A stretch of 64,000 bases of DNA, from positions 1 through 64,000 of the forward strand of contig NZ_WWNB01000004.1 in NCBI RefSeq assembly GCF_012062845.1. Direction: 5' to 3'. Of the stretch, positions 9,224-18,188 are shown one piece after another (positions within the stretch are counted from its first letter, which is position 1; every line of letters starts with the position of its first letter). The position numbers and the translations under genes are program-made. The notes under the pieces are model-generated. The model was not told the origin of the DNA, did no database searches, and was given only the letters and a program-made list of their open reading frames with translations. The stretch is from Halomonas salinarum. GTDB lineage: Bacteria > Pseudomonadota > Gammaproteobacteria > Pseudomonadales > Halomonadaceae.

Positions 9224-10240
9224 ATGGAACATGTCAATCAACTGATGGCCTGGTTCGATAAACAGATCGCCAACCCGGCCGTGATCGAGCTTGGCTTTGC
9301 CACGCTGATGGGGCTCGCCATCTTCGCCTTGTTGGTGGCGCTGGTGCTTTTGATCATCGGCCTTTCGGACCCCTTGCGGCGTCGGTTGCGTGGCCTCGAG
9401 GCTCATGCAGAGGTGGCCGCTGCCGGTCATGGTGCGGGAACGTCAGGCATCAAGACTGCGGCCGCCTCTGGGGGTGGCCTTGATACCTGGCTGGGGCCCA
9501 TGGGCGAAAAGCTTGTTCCAAGCGAAGAAGAGAAACAGCACAAGCTTGCCCAGCGCCTGCGGCGCGCCGGCATGCGTTCGCCGGGGGCACTCAACGTCTT
9601 CTATGGGGCACGGATGGCGCTCACGGTACTGCCGGCCCTGGCGGTGATGGCGGTGCTAGTGCCCCTGACACGACTGCCGATCTCGACCGCTCTGTTGATC
9701 ATGATGTCGGTGGCTATCGCCGGTTATGTGCTGCCGTCCTTCTGGCTGGATAAACAATTTACCAAGCGGACCCGCCTCTTGCGACGCGGCCTTCCTGATG
9801 CCCTGGATCTGCTGGTGGTCTGCACTGAAGCAGGGCTGGGGCTAGCGGCTGGCATCCAACGGGTTTCCCATGAACTCGCCGTGAGTCACCCGGAGCTTTC
9901 CGATGAACTCAACCTCTTCGGGCTACAAACGCGAGCCGGAATGGATCACAGGAGTGCTCTGCGGGACCTGGAAGAGCGTACCGGTGTCGAGGACATTCGG
10001 GGGCTGGTTACCACGCTTTTGCAGAGTATGCGTTTCGGCACCAGCATCGCCGGCACGCTTCGTATCTATGCCTCGGAATTACGGGAGAAACGTACCCAAG
10101 AGGCCGAAGAAAAGGCGGCCAAGGTCAGTACCAAGATGCTTTTCCCGCTGATCTTCTGCGTATTTCCCAGTTTCTTCGTGGTGGCCCTCGGGCCTCCACT
10201 GCTGGGAGCGATGGAAGCGCTGGCCCGTTCTGGCCATTGA
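9224..10240 (+). CDS. tadC: Tad inner-membrane platform protein TadC
   Basis: 338 residues with one hydrophobic segment near the N-terminus, a central pair and a C-terminal pair, and a type II secretion F-like domain (RRGLPDALDLLVVCTEAGLG, about 185-205). GAGGAGGT overlapping the tadB stop codon is spaced five bases from the ATG at 9224. An in-frame GTG at 9218 is part of that ribosome binding site and is unlikely to be used. It is the partner of TadB in the pilus base. Confidence 0.93.
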   Translation: MEHVNQLMAWFDKQIANPAVIELGFATLMGLAIFALLVALVLLIIGLSDPLRRRLRGLEAHAEVAAAGHGAGTSGIKTAAASGGGLDTWLGPMGEKLVPSEEEKQHKLAQRLRRAGMRSPGALNVFYGARMALTVLPALAVMAVLVPLTRLPISTALLIMMSVAIAGYVLPSFWLDKQFTKRTRLLRRGLPDALDLLVVCTEAGLGLAAGIQRVSHELAVSHPELSDELNLFGLQTRAGMDHRSALRDLEERTGVEDIRGLVTTLLQSMRFGTSIAGTLRIYASELREKRTQEAEEKAAKVSTKMLFPLIFCVFPSFFVVALGPPLLGAMEALARSGH

Positions 10241-10282
10241 GCGGGCTGTAATGCAACTGATTTTCTACCGGGGGACGTTCCC

Positions 10283-11227
10283 ATGAAAAATATCCATCGC
10301 ATGACGCGCATTGCCGCCGCTCTTTTGGTGACTGGTTTGATGGCTGGCTGTGCCAGCAGCCAGCGCAACGGTGCAGACGATACCTATGACGCCCTCTATA
10401 ACGGGGAGTCGACCACGGCTTATAGCACGGCCTTTCCTGTCGCGAGTCCGCAAGAGGCCTACCGCAATGGTGATGCGGCCATGAATTCAGGTGATCAGGA
10501 TCGTGCTCTGTTCGAGTACCTGCGTGGCCTTAAGATGGAAAGGTCGCCCAAGGCCGAACCGCTCTACAGGATCGGAACCATCCATCATCGCCGGGATAAC
10601 CATCGCCTGGCGATGCTTGCCTACCAATGGGCGCTGGAGGTCGATGCGACCCATATCGGGGCCAGGACCGGACTCGGCATCATCTATCTTCAGCAGCGTC
10701 AGTACGACCAGGCCGAGCAGCAGCTTCAGCCGGTGGTGGATAGGGGCGGGGCCCCCTGGCAGGCTTTCAACGCGCTTGGGGTGATCGCCGATATTCAAGG
10801 GGAGTATGCCAAGGCGCAGGGCTTTTACGAGCAGGGCCTGGCCGATAATCCCAGGGTACCGAGAATGCTGAACAACCTCGGCTACTCGCACTATCTCGAA
10901 GGTGACTGGCCCGCCGCCCGTCAGGCGTTGCGTCAGGCACTGGCCCTCGATCCTGGCTATGAGCTCGCCTGGCGCAACCTCGGCCTCGTTCACGCCCGCG
11001 ATGGCGACTACGATTTTGCCATCGAAGCCGTGGCGCGTAACGGTGAGCATGCCGAGGCACTCAATGATATCGGCTATATCGCCATGGTGGATGGCCGCTA
11101 TGCCGAGGCGATGAATTTCTTCCAGGAGGCCATGCGACAGTCACCGGCCTATTACGTCACCGCCAGTGAGAATGCCCGACAGCTCGACCTGATGGTGCGT
11201 CGGGAAAATGGATTTTCAGCTGAGTGA
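10283..11227 (+). CDS. tadD: TPR lipoprotein TadD
   Basis: 314 residues with a signal peptide and lipobox LMAGC (Cys23), then TPR repeats from about residue 55 to 300, several with the pattern of paired helices (for example ALNDIGYIAMVDGRYAEAM). TadD proteins are lipid-anchored and act as pilotin-like helpers of secretin assembly. The gene lies 42 bases after tadC in the same direction and is followed by the pseudopilin-type genes. Confidence 0.9.
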   Translation: MKNIHRMTRIAAALLVTGLMAGCASSQRNGADDTYDALYNGESTTAYSTAFPVASPQEAYRNGDAAMNSGDQDRALFEYLRGLKMERSPKAEPLYRIGTIHHRRDNHRLAMLAYQWALEVDATHIGARTGLGIIYLQQRQYDQAEQQLQPVVDRGGAPWQAFNALGVIADIQGEYAKAQGFYEQGLADNPRVPRMLNNLGYSHYLEGDWPAARQALRQALALDPGYELAWRNLGLVHARDGDYDFAIEAVARNGEHAEALNDIGYIAMVDGRYAEAMNFFQEAMRQSPAYYVTASENARQLDLMVRRENGFSAE

Positions 11228-11255
11228 TCCTGATGGTGAGTAGGGAGACATTGAC

Positions 11256-11720
11256 ATGAAACCTGGACGATCGCTTCACCGGCAAAAAGGCTCCGAACTG
11301 GTCGAGTTCGCTATCTCGGCGACCCTCTTGTTCCTGCTGCTATTTGGGATCATTGAATTCAGCGTAGCGTTGTTCGACAAGGCGACGCTCACCAATGCCA
11401 CCCGCGAAGGGGCACGTGAGGGGATTCTGTTTCGCACCGGGGACCGTGCGCTTGCTGACATGCCGACCACTGAAGATGTGCTCATCACTCAGGCCATCGA
11501 GGGTTATGCAGATTCCTACCTGATTTCCCTGGGAGGTCCCGCCGAACTGGCCGTCGATATCCAGCGCAATGATCGCAATGGCAATGGCAATTTTGATGCA
11601 GGAGACGACCTGACGGTCAGTGTCGACTACCCCTATCAATTTCTTGTGCTGCCGGGATTCATGGTGGGTCTGGGGGATGTGCTGACCCTTTCTTCCACTA
11701 CTGTAATGCGGGCGGAATGA
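11256..11720 (+). CDS. tadE: TadE-like pseudopilin
   Basis: 154 residues. The N-terminus GSELVEFAISATLLFLLLFG (about 12-31) is the TadE-type signal: Gly, then Glu shortly after, then a long hydrophobic helix. It should be cut by the TadV peptidase. The motif TNATREGAREG after the helix is typical of TadE. It would act as a minor pilin or pseudopilin. The stop codon overlaps the start of the next gene (ATGA). Confidence 0.88.
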   Translation: MKPGRSLHRQKGSELVEFAISATLLFLLLFGIIEFSVALFDKATLTNATREGAREGILFRTGDRALADMPTTEDVLITQAIEGYADSYLISLGGPAELAVDIQRNDRNGNGNFDAGDDLTVSVDYPYQFLVLPGFMVGLGDVLTLSSTTVMRAE

Positions 11721-12988
11721 TCATGAAGACTCGACAGGGGTGGCAACTTAGAGGAAAAGTGGCATCACCGGTCCGCCAGCGCGGTGCCTCGGTGGTGTTG
11801 ATGGCGGTGTCGCTGTTCATGTTGTTGGCCTTCACGGCACTGGCGGTAGATGGCAGCAATCTCTACGTGGCACGCAATGAATTGCAGAACGCCGCGGATG
11901 CCGGTGCCTTGGCGGGAGCCCGCATGCTTTACCTGGCGGATGGCAGTGCGGTCAATCCGAATGCCAATCAGGCCGCAACAGAGGTGACGACCGCCAATGA
12001 AAGCCAGGGCAACAGTGTCGAGATCGTGAGTATCCAGCGCGGACACTGGAGCTTTACCAATGGCACCTTCACTGCAAACCCATCACTCGAGGCGGTGGAT
12101 CTGTTCGGCAAGAGCACCATGGATCTGGATCTCGACCCCAACTTCATCAATGCCGTCGAGGTGGTGACCGAGCGGAGCGCGACGCCAGTGGCTGCCTTCT
12201 TTGGGGGCATATTTGGTTTCACAGGCTATGAGGTGTCGGCTCGTGCAGTAGCCTATATAGGCTTTGCCGGTACTCTCAGGCCAGGCGATGTCGACCAGCC
12301 GATCGCCATGTGCCAGGAAGCCATCACCACGCCGACCGGTGAATACTCCTGTGATGTGGGGCGTTTCATCCCCGAGGGCGATCAGACGGGAGGGTGGACC
12401 GACCTGGAACAGGGCGATGATGGGGCCAGTAATGCTAATGATCTTCGGGATTTGGTGGAGAACGGCACCGGCAATCCGGAGGAGCTGGAGTTCGGCGAGG
12501 ATATATCGACCAACAATGGTCAGGTACAGGCGGCCTTCCAGGCCTTCTATGACAAGTGGGTGGTGGAGTCTGACACTAAGACGAAGCCCTGGAACATGAG
12601 CCTGCCGGTAGTTGATTGCAGCGATGGTATTGCGCCCGGCAATCCCCTGGTGGGCGCGGTCAACCTGGATGTGATCTGGGTCGTCAATCAGTCGAACAAG
12701 ATTGACGATGACGCACCGACTCAGATGGCTCTGCCGCCCGACGACAGCGATGGTGTCTCTCCGGGCACATGGTCGAATGCCGATCCCAGTGGTGTGACGC
12801 GTTGGGATGACTTTGTCGGTGCCATGAATCTGCGCGGGGAAAACGATGCACTCGCCACCTATGCCAATGATGGCTGGCGGCAGAAGAGTATTTATTTCCT
12901 GCCCTCCTGTTCCTACCAGGAGCCGACCGGAGGAACGGGCGGCGAAAACTACGGCATCCTGGCGCAGATTCCCGTGCTGGTGGATTAA
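11717..12988 (+). CDS. tadG: TadG-like pilus assembly protein
   Basis: 423 residues. The N-terminal segment with QRGASVVLMAVSLFMLLAFT (about 21-40), followed by ALAVDGSNLYVARNELQNAA and DAGALAGARM, is the TadG/TadE-like head domain. The remainder is probably periplasmic, rich in Asp, Gly and Asn, with no von Willebrand domain that I can recognise. It is the last gene of the tad run. Alternative starts at 11717 and 11723 differ by two residues. It may be a minor pilus component or an anchor. Confidence 0.85.
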   Translation: MIMKTRQGWQLRGKVASPVRQRGASVVLMAVSLFMLLAFTALAVDGSNLYVARNELQNAADAGALAGARMLYLADGSAVNPNANQAATEVTTANESQGNSVEIVSIQRGHWSFTNGTFTANPSLEAVDLFGKSTMDLDLDPNFINAVEVVTERSATPVAAFFGGIFGFTGYEVSARAVAYIGFAGTLRPGDVDQPIAMCQEAITTPTGEYSCDVGRFIPEGDQTGGWTDLEQGDDGASNANDLRDLVENGTGNPEELEFGEDISTNNGQVQAAFQAFYDKWVVESDTKTKPWNMSLPVVDCSDGIAPGNPLVGAVNLDVIWVVNQSNKIDDDAPTQMALPPDDSDGVSPGTWSNADPSGVTRWDDFVGAMNLRGENDALATYANDGWRQKSIYFLPSCSYQEPTGGTGGENYGILAQIPVLVD

Positions 12989-13192
12989 GTTGCTTGTAGG
13001 GTCTCTGCCTGGAAATAAGCGTAAAGCATCATGTATTGCACGGCCGCCACTTGTAAGGGTGGCCATAAGAGGGGGCGTGAAAGAGGACCGGCGCCGTTTG
13101 AACAGGTGTATTCCCATCCCTGTTGCTTGAGCGACCGGCCAGTGGAAAGTCTCGGCCGGGGAGGGTGGTAGGCGCTGTCGGTGCTCAGCGAC
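12989..13192. other. Intergenic region between convergent tadG and the AraC-type gene
   Basis: No gene is seen. CCGGCC (13135-13140) and GGCCGG (13154-13159) form a short hairpin near the middle, but no T-run follows on either strand, so it is only a weak candidate terminator. Confidence 0.35.
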
Positions 13193-14074
13193 TCAAAGAC
13201 GGGGGGAGAAGGTCGCGTCGGTCAGGTCAGGATTAGTCTTGTTGATATTGTCACGATGGTTGGTCATTGGCGCCGATACCGTGGGTACGATGCCCAGTCG
13301 ATAACGGGATGGGGTCTTGCCCACATAGCGCTGGAAAGTACGGGTGAAATAGGAAAGGTCACGGAAGCCGACGGTGAAACAGACATCGGTAATCGAGACC
13401 TTGGGGTTGGCGAGCAACCGCATGGCTTCGGCGATGCGTCGATGCAGCAAGTATTCCTGAAAGGTATCTCCGGTCAGGCGCTTGAACAGGCGGCTGAACT
13501 GAAAGGTGCTCAAGCCGCAGAGGCTGGCAACCTCTGCCTGGGCAATCTTTCGGTGTAGGTTCTGGTCGACGAAGGAGATGGCTCGTTCGAGCTGCGACTG
13601 ATCGCTTCCCTGATTCGAGAATCGTAGTCGCGCCTCCGGCGGGATGGTGTTGCGAATATCCAGCGTCTGGCGAGATTCATTGCCGGCGCGAGCCGGAAGG
13701 CGCACGCGACGCAGGGTTGTCATGACCTCCAGCAAGCGTGTCAGGTCGACAGGATGGACAAAGTAGTCCCATACCCGCGAGCGGAAGGCCCAGACCGCGA
13801 GGTGCTCCGAATGGGCCTGCGTGATCATCAACAGCGGGATCGAGGACACCTCCTGCTTGGCCTGACGAAGATCTGCAAGTCCCTGCTGGTCGGGGAAATC
13901 ATACTGGAAGATGGCGACTATGGGAGGGCGAGCCTTCATCACAGGCACAGGATCCTTGCCCGCCGACACTGACTCCAGGCGATAACCGGCATTCCGCAAC
14001 GCATCCAGATAGTCCCCCTCCGATGCTTTCTGTAGGTTCCTTTCCACCACAAGTACATAGTCATGAGTATCCAT
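13193..14074 (-). CDS. AraC-family regulator with degenerate receiver domain
   Basis: 293 residues. The N-terminal about 120 residues fold like a response-regulator receiver. The phospho-acceptor position appears to be Gln (IFQYDFPD), the conserved Lys-Pro is His-Pro (YFVHPVD), and the acidic pair is reduced to VERN. A C-terminal AraC double helix-turn-helix lies at about 165-265 (IAQAEVASLCGLSTFQFSRL and ITDVCFTVGFRDLSYFTRTF). It faces the tad locus tail to tail, so it is a candidate tad regulator, probably not controlled by phosphorylation of the usual Asp. The target is inferred from position only. Confidence 0.85.
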   Translation of the reverse strand: MDTHDYVLVVERNLQKASEGDYLDALRNAGYRLESVSAGKDPVPVMKARPPIVAIFQYDFPDQQGLADLRQAKQEVSSIPLLMITQAHSEHLAVWAFRSRVWDYFVHPVDLTRLLEVMTTLRRVRLPARAGNESRQTLDIRNTIPPEARLRFSNQGSDQSQLERAISFVDQNLHRKIAQAEVASLCGLSTFQFSRLFKRLTGDTFQEYLLHRRIAEAMRLLANPKVSITDVCFTVGFRDLSYFTRTFQRYVGKTPSRYRLGIVPTVSAPMTNHRDNINKTNPDLTDATFSPRL

Positions 14075-14468
14075 GCGTAAGAACCCCTGCGGTCTGCGTT
14101 AAATGCTATTGGTTATTTTTTTATTTATATTATGAGTGTTTCATCATGTAATGTTTCTTGAGCATCATCGCTCGGATATTCTGTAAGTTGTTGGTTTTTT
14201 TAAATTTTTATTTTGTTGTGTTGCTAATGAGTTTTGTTTTTCAGTTGATAATAAAACAGCAAGGCTTCCTGTCGGCGTGATAAAAAAAACCACATTCAGG
14301 ATCAAAAGAATAGACGCGACCTGAGGTTTTGCCAATCAGCTTCTAAGCCTCAGGTATGAAAGAAATGCTACCTTCGTATCGCAAGGCCGCATGGTGGCTA
14401 GCCCCTTCTCTGGTAGAATGTCTCGCACTTTTCGATGCTACCCATCCCCTCCCTGTACGGTGATCCCG
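14075..14468. other. AT-rich intergenic island with an inverted repeat
   Basis: Between 14100 and 14310 the sequence is strikingly A/T-rich, with runs such as TTTTTTTATTTATATTAT, unlike the GC-rich flanks. ACCTGAGG (14319-14326) and CCTCAGGT (14348-14355) form a perfect 8-bp inverted repeat with a 21-base spacer. The island holds the promoter of the AraC-type gene (minus) and probably that of the yhiN-like gene (plus). Such A/T-rich stretches are typical H-NS-type silencing targets; that is inference. Confidence 0.5.
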
Positions 14469-15650
14469 ATGAGTTCTCAACCCGATGTCGTCGTGATCGG
14501 TGCCGGTGCGGCCGGGCTGATGTGCGCTCTGACCGCTGGCTACGCTGGCCGGCGCGTGCTGCTGCTCGATCATGCCAACAAGGCCGGCAAGAAGATCCTG
14601 ATGTCGGGGGGCGGGCGCTGCAACTTCACCAATACGGCGACGAGTCCCGGCAACTTCTTTTCTGCCAACCCGCATTTCTGCATCTCGGCACTCAAGCGTT
14701 ACCGGCCGGAGCACTTTGTCGAACTCGTCGAGCGCCATGGCGTGGATTACGTTGAAAAGGCGCCTGGACAGCTGTTCTGTGCGGATTCCGCCAAGGACAT
14801 CGTTCGCCTGCTGCTTACCGAGTGCGAGTGGGCTGGCGTGGAGGTCGGGCTGAAGACGCGCATCGATTCCATTGAGCGTCAGGGCGAGGGTATGCGGTTA
14901 GAGACCTCTCGCGGGCGCATCGACACGGGCGCCGTAGTAATCGCTACTGGTGGCCTGTCGATTCCCAGCATGGGGGCCAGTGGTTTTGGCTATGACATCG
15001 CCCGCCAGTTCGGTCTCGCGGTCACCGACACCCGGGCAGCACTGGTGCCCTTCACCCTGACATCGCAATGGAAGGAGCGCGTGGCGGATCTTTCCGGGGT
15101 CAGCTGCGATGTGGCGGTGACGTGTCGAGATGGCAGCTACCGTGAACCGATGCTGTTTACCCACCGCGGACTCTCCGGCCCGGCCATGCTGCAGATATCG
15201 AGCTACTGGCAAGCGGGAGATGAGCTCGAGATAGACCTGCTAGCGGGGGAAAGCGCCTTCGAGGCGATGGCCCAGGCCCGCCGGAAAACGCCTAAGCGAC
15301 GTGTGTCGACCTGGCTGGGTGAGCGTTTTCCCAAGCGTTTTGCCCAGGCACTGAATGAGTGGTACGCAGAGGATGCTCCTCTGGCGGAGCTTTCCAATGC
15401 ACGCCTCGAGGCGTGGCAGGGACGCCTCAACCACTGGCGCATTAAACCCGCGGGCACCGAAGGCTGGCGCACCGCTGAGGTCACCATGGGCGGCGTTGAC
15501 ACCCATGAGGTGTCGTCGAAGACGTTTGCAGTCAATGGGCTACCCCAGTTGCGCTTCATCGGCGAAGTGCTGGATGTGACCGGAGAACTGGGTGGCTATA
15601 ATTTTCAGTGGGCATGGGCGTCGGGCGTTGCCTGCGGGCAGTCGCTCTAG
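14469..15650 (+). CDS. FAD-dependent oxidoreductase of the HI0933/YhiN family
   Basis: 393 residues. The N-terminal dinucleotide-binding motif VVVIGAGAAGLMCAL (about 6-20) is followed by the family signature GKKILMSGGGRCNFTN and a C-terminal GG-motif region (GEVLDVTGELGGYNFQWAWA) typical of YhiN proteins. The ATG at 14469 starts directly before the FAD motif; an upstream ATG at 14391 would add residues without family resemblance. Substrate unknown for the family. It stands alone between the AT-rich island and the IS-bracketed patch. Confidence 0.9.
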   Translation: MSSQPDVVVIGAGAAGLMCALTAGYAGRRVLLLDHANKAGKKILMSGGGRCNFTNTATSPGNFFSANPHFCISALKRYRPEHFVELVERHGVDYVEKAPGQLFCADSAKDIVRLLLTECEWAGVEVGLKTRIDSIERQGEGMRLETSRGRIDTGAVVIATGGLSIPSMGASGFGYDIARQFGLAVTDTRAALVPFTLTSQWKERVADLSGVSCDVAVTCRDGSYREPMLFTHRGLSGPAMLQISSYWQAGDELEIDLLAGESAFEAMAQARRKTPKRRVSTWLGERFPKRFAQALNEWYAEDAPLAELSNARLEAWQGRLNHWRIKPAGTEGWRTAEVTMGGVDTHEVSSKTFAVNGLPQLRFIGEVLDVTGELGGYNFQWAWASGVACGQSL

Positions 15651-15714
15651 TTCTGTGCCGCTAGAAAAAAGCTTGTAGCGTTGCAAGAATGTTTGTATCA
15701 ATAAAAATTGGTAT

Positions 15715-15763
15715 GGTCTGATCAGAGTTTAGCGCCTGGTCCGAATTTTGGGGGACCACTTCA
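15715..15763 (-). repeat. Solitary IS3-type end fragment (direct repeat copy 1)
   Basis: This 49-bp segment matches 17843-17891 with four mismatches in the same orientation. Both contain TAGCGCCTGGTCCGAATTT and end in ACCACTTCA. In copy 2 the segment is the left end of an IS3-type element, so copy 1 is a stranded IS end with no transposase beside it. The two copies bracket the ATP-grasp gene at 15896-17203. Confidence 0.8.
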
Positions 15764-15828
15764 GCCGGCCTCACGCTAGTGCAGTTTGGGGCCCTTGAAT
15801 TTGTTCCCGAAGGCATTGCTGTAGAAGC

Positions 15829-15849
15829 TCCCTTGCTGCTAGCAAGGGA
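15829..15849. repeat. Perfect hairpin downstream of ATP-grasp gene
   Basis: TCCCTTGC (15829-15836) and GCAAGGGA (15842-15849) form an 8-bp perfect stem with a five-base loop, about 45 bases past the stop codon of the minus-strand ATP-grasp gene. No T-run follows on the minus strand, so it is at best a weak terminator. Confidence 0.4.
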
Positions 15850-15895
15850 TCACTCCTATGGCTCAATTGATCATCGGGGACCCTACGCTTGACCT

Positions 15896-17203
15896 CTAGA
15901 CATAGAAGTCCAAATCTTCCTGGGATTTCAGCAGGTCCCGCATCTTGATGGGGTCGTCACCAAAGAAGAAGATCAGGCCCCAATGAGTTCCGAAGGCTGA
16001 CCGGTCAGGAACCGTCTCTTCTGTCGGCGCGACCAATTCGTGAGACTCGAAGTAGGGATGCTCAATCGTTTCTTTGGGCATTTCCAGTTTGCTGATCACA
16101 CGACGCCGCGGATACACACCGAAGCAACCAGCGTAGCCCTTCGCATCGACTACTTCCTTCGGGAAGAAGTTATCGACTTCCTCTTTGGTACTCTTGGGGT
16201 CGAACACCAACATTGAGGCCTGGTACGCGCTAAATCCATAGGCTCGCTCAATCAGCTCGAACGCCTTGAATCCGGGCGGACGATATGCAACCTCCCCAAA
16301 GTACATTTCGCCGTCAGCAGTGACGAAGTACTCGGGATGAATCAAGCCGAATTTGATGTCGAAGGTTTTGATCAGCAGCTCGATCTGCTTGGTTATCGCG
16401 TTGCGCCAACTCTCGAGTTGCTCGGTAGCCGGTACGAATACCGAGTAGCCCAGCGTTACGTATTCGGAAATATTAAGGAACTTGATTTTCCCATCGTGGA
16501 TCCAGGCCTCGACAGCAAATTCCCAGCCACTCAGATGACTTTCCATTAGCAGGGGATATTCGTCATCCGGAATATTGTCGATTTCTTCTAGCGTACGAAT
16601 CATTCGGTGGCCGAGGCAACCAGCTTTGTCGAATGCCTTGACGTGAATCGGGTCGTCCGGGTCACCATCAAGTTTAAGAAGTGTCTGGTTGACGCGCTTC
16701 ATGAAGCGGACGATGTCATCCTTCTCGTGCGCCTCTTCGAAAATTCCGACGCGGATACCGCCAAGCTGTGCACGGCGCTTCATCAGAGCCTTGTCACGAA
16801 ACAGAATAGACTGGCCGTACATGCGAGGGCTGTCGAGTAGGACAGAGTTGATGGCACCGGACCATTCAACGGTTTCCTCGAACAACGGTACGGCCACATC
16901 GACACCTTCCGCCTTCAGCCTTTCGGCAATCTCCATGGAGCGATCATTGAGACGGATAAAATCCCAAGGGATGAAAGGTATCTTGTTTGCCGTGCAGAAA
17001 TCCGCGGCCCAATCTGGAGCAACCACTATATAGCGGCGGTCAAACTTCTGCGCGGCCTTGATAGCATTGACGCTCCAGCCAAGCAGGGCGATGTAGCCTT
17101 TGTTCGGATCCTTGGGCGTTTCTGTCCCACGAACCGAGTCCATGGTCGGATCGAGCCAGGCTGCTACTTCTGGAGCTAATTCAGTTTCTGACGTTGTCGG
17201 CAT
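15896..17203 (-). CDS. ATP-grasp family protein, paralogue of the gene at 28016
   Basis: 435 residues, about three quarters identical by eye to the ATP-grasp protein at 28016-29239, with about 28 extra N-terminal residues. The ATP-grasp region runs from about 150 to 360: RDKALMKRRAQLGGIRV, LMESHLSGWEFAVEAWI and the metal-binding strand GEVAYRPPG, which resembles the ExNxRPGG motif of carboxylate-amine ligases. GGAG lies eight bases before the ATG. Unlike its paralogue it has no papain-like partner beside it, and it is bracketed by IS3-type ends, with somewhat lower GC than its neighbours. Substrate unknown; C-N bond ligation is inferred from the fold. Confidence 0.75.
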   Translation of the reverse strand: MPTTSETELAPEVAAWLDPTMDSVRGTETPKDPNKGYIALLGWSVNAIKAAQKFDRRYIVVAPDWAADFCTANKIPFIPWDFIRLNDRSMEIAERLKAEGVDVAVPLFEETVEWSGAINSVLLDSPRMYGQSILFRDKALMKRRAQLGGIRVGIFEEAHEKDDIVRFMKRVNQTLLKLDGDPDDPIHVKAFDKAGCLGHRMIRTLEEIDNIPDDEYPLLMESHLSGWEFAVEAWIHDGKIKFLNISEYVTLGYSVFVPATEQLESWRNAITKQIELLIKTFDIKFGLIHPEYFVTADGEMYFGEVAYRPPGFKAFELIERAYGFSAYQASMLVFDPKSTKEEVDNFFPKEVVDAKGYAGCFGVYPRRRVISKLEMPKETIEHPYFESHELVAPTEETVPDRSAFGTHWGLIFFFGDDPIKMRDLLKSQEDLDFYV

Positions 17204-17462
17204 TTGAGCTTCTCCTTGCTGGTTGATTCAGAACTGCACCAATGGAGTGCACCAAGTGAGCGGAGCCGTTAGCCAAGGCAGGTCTCATCGGGCGGATTCA
17301 GCGGGGCAGCCCAATCTCCAACATAAGGTACAACCGGCCTGGTGACAAACTTACAACGCGCGAAGTGGACCACCGATCGTGGCAGTTCCACCATCAGACG
17401 TGGACCCCATTGTTCAGACTACCCGACAGGTCATCAAAGCTCGGATCGGGCCATTATCAGCG

Positions 17463-17824
17463 TCAGGCCGCCTTGTTCAGTGGTTGAGGGAAGTACAGCT
17501 CATCGGGTGTCGCTTCGTCCAGCCTCTGGTGGGGCCGACCCTGGTTGTACCAGGTGAAGTAGCGGTCCAGCTCCTCACCGTCAGCTTTCCGGTCTCGCGG
17601 TAGACGGTATCGACCTCCTCCTGGCTCTTCTGCGCTGGCTTGCCGCTGCTGCCCTCGAAGAGGCCGGCAGCGTTATCGAGTAGCTCACGCTGCCACTGGC
17701 TCACCATGGACGGATGGATCTCGAAGCGAGCCGCCAATGCCGAGGTGGTCTCGTCGCCCTTCAGCGCAGCGAGCGCCACCTTGGCCTTGAACTCACTGGT
17801 GTACTGCCGACGTTTTTTGCTCAT
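17463..17824 (-). pseudogene. IS3-family orfA/orfB deletion fusion
   Basis: The orfA part starts at the ATG at 17824 (MSKKRRQYTSEFKAKVALAA) and contains the helix-turn-helix TSALAARFEIHPSMVSQWQR. After GKLT the reading changes: the DNA continues with the 3' end of orfB, whose own frame (17463 to about 17575) reads YFTWYNQGRPHQRLDEATPD and ends in a stop at 17463. The orfA frame runs on out of phase to a stop at 17477. The DDE core is entirely lost. Confidence 0.8.
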
Positions 17825-17842
17825 GATCAGGCTCTCCTGATC

Positions 17843-17891
17843 GGTCTGATCAGAGCCTAGCGCCTGGTCCGAATTTCGGGGAACCACTTCA
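17843..17891 (-). repeat. IS3-type left end (direct repeat copy 2)
   Basis: The 49-bp outer end of the deleted IS3 element, repeated at 15715-15763 in the same orientation with four mismatches. The inner part contains the palindrome TCTGATCAGA. Confidence 0.8.
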
Positions 17892-18188
17892 ATCTTTAAT
17901 CGGTTCAGCGCCCAAGTGAAGAAGAGCGCGAGGGCTGACAATCAGACCTACAATCAGAAGCAACGTGACAAACCGAGCAGCTCTGTCGCTGCCCGTATCG
18001 TGGAGCCGAACACAGGGAGCAATTCACTATTTTATTTCTCAAACCAGCTATATTTTTTATTGCTCAAACTTTTTTCTCGAATCACAAGTTCGTGCACTAG
18101 GCAGCTTTCGCAATAGACCGTTCTTGCAAGAGACGGGGTGCCTTTCCGATTCGCTACTGCCTTTACTAGGACCAAAGGGGAGACTGTC

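Larger units (their letters stand above)
17362..17891 (-). mobile_element. Internally deleted IS3-family element
   Basis: The element reads on the minus strand from the terminal repeat TGAAGTGGTTCCCCG at 17891 to the other end GGTGGTCCACTTC at 17362-17374. It keeps the first part of orfA and the last about 37 codons of orfB. Everything between is missing, with the junction near 17575. At about 530 bp it cannot encode a transposase but keeps both ends, so it could be moved in trans. No target duplication was recognised. Confidence 0.7.

Noticed and set aside
17893-18188. Possible gene fragment between the IS3 remnant and the CHAD gene
   Set aside because: Short frames in this interval show no start signal or family resemblance; the region is A/T-rich and looks non-coding.
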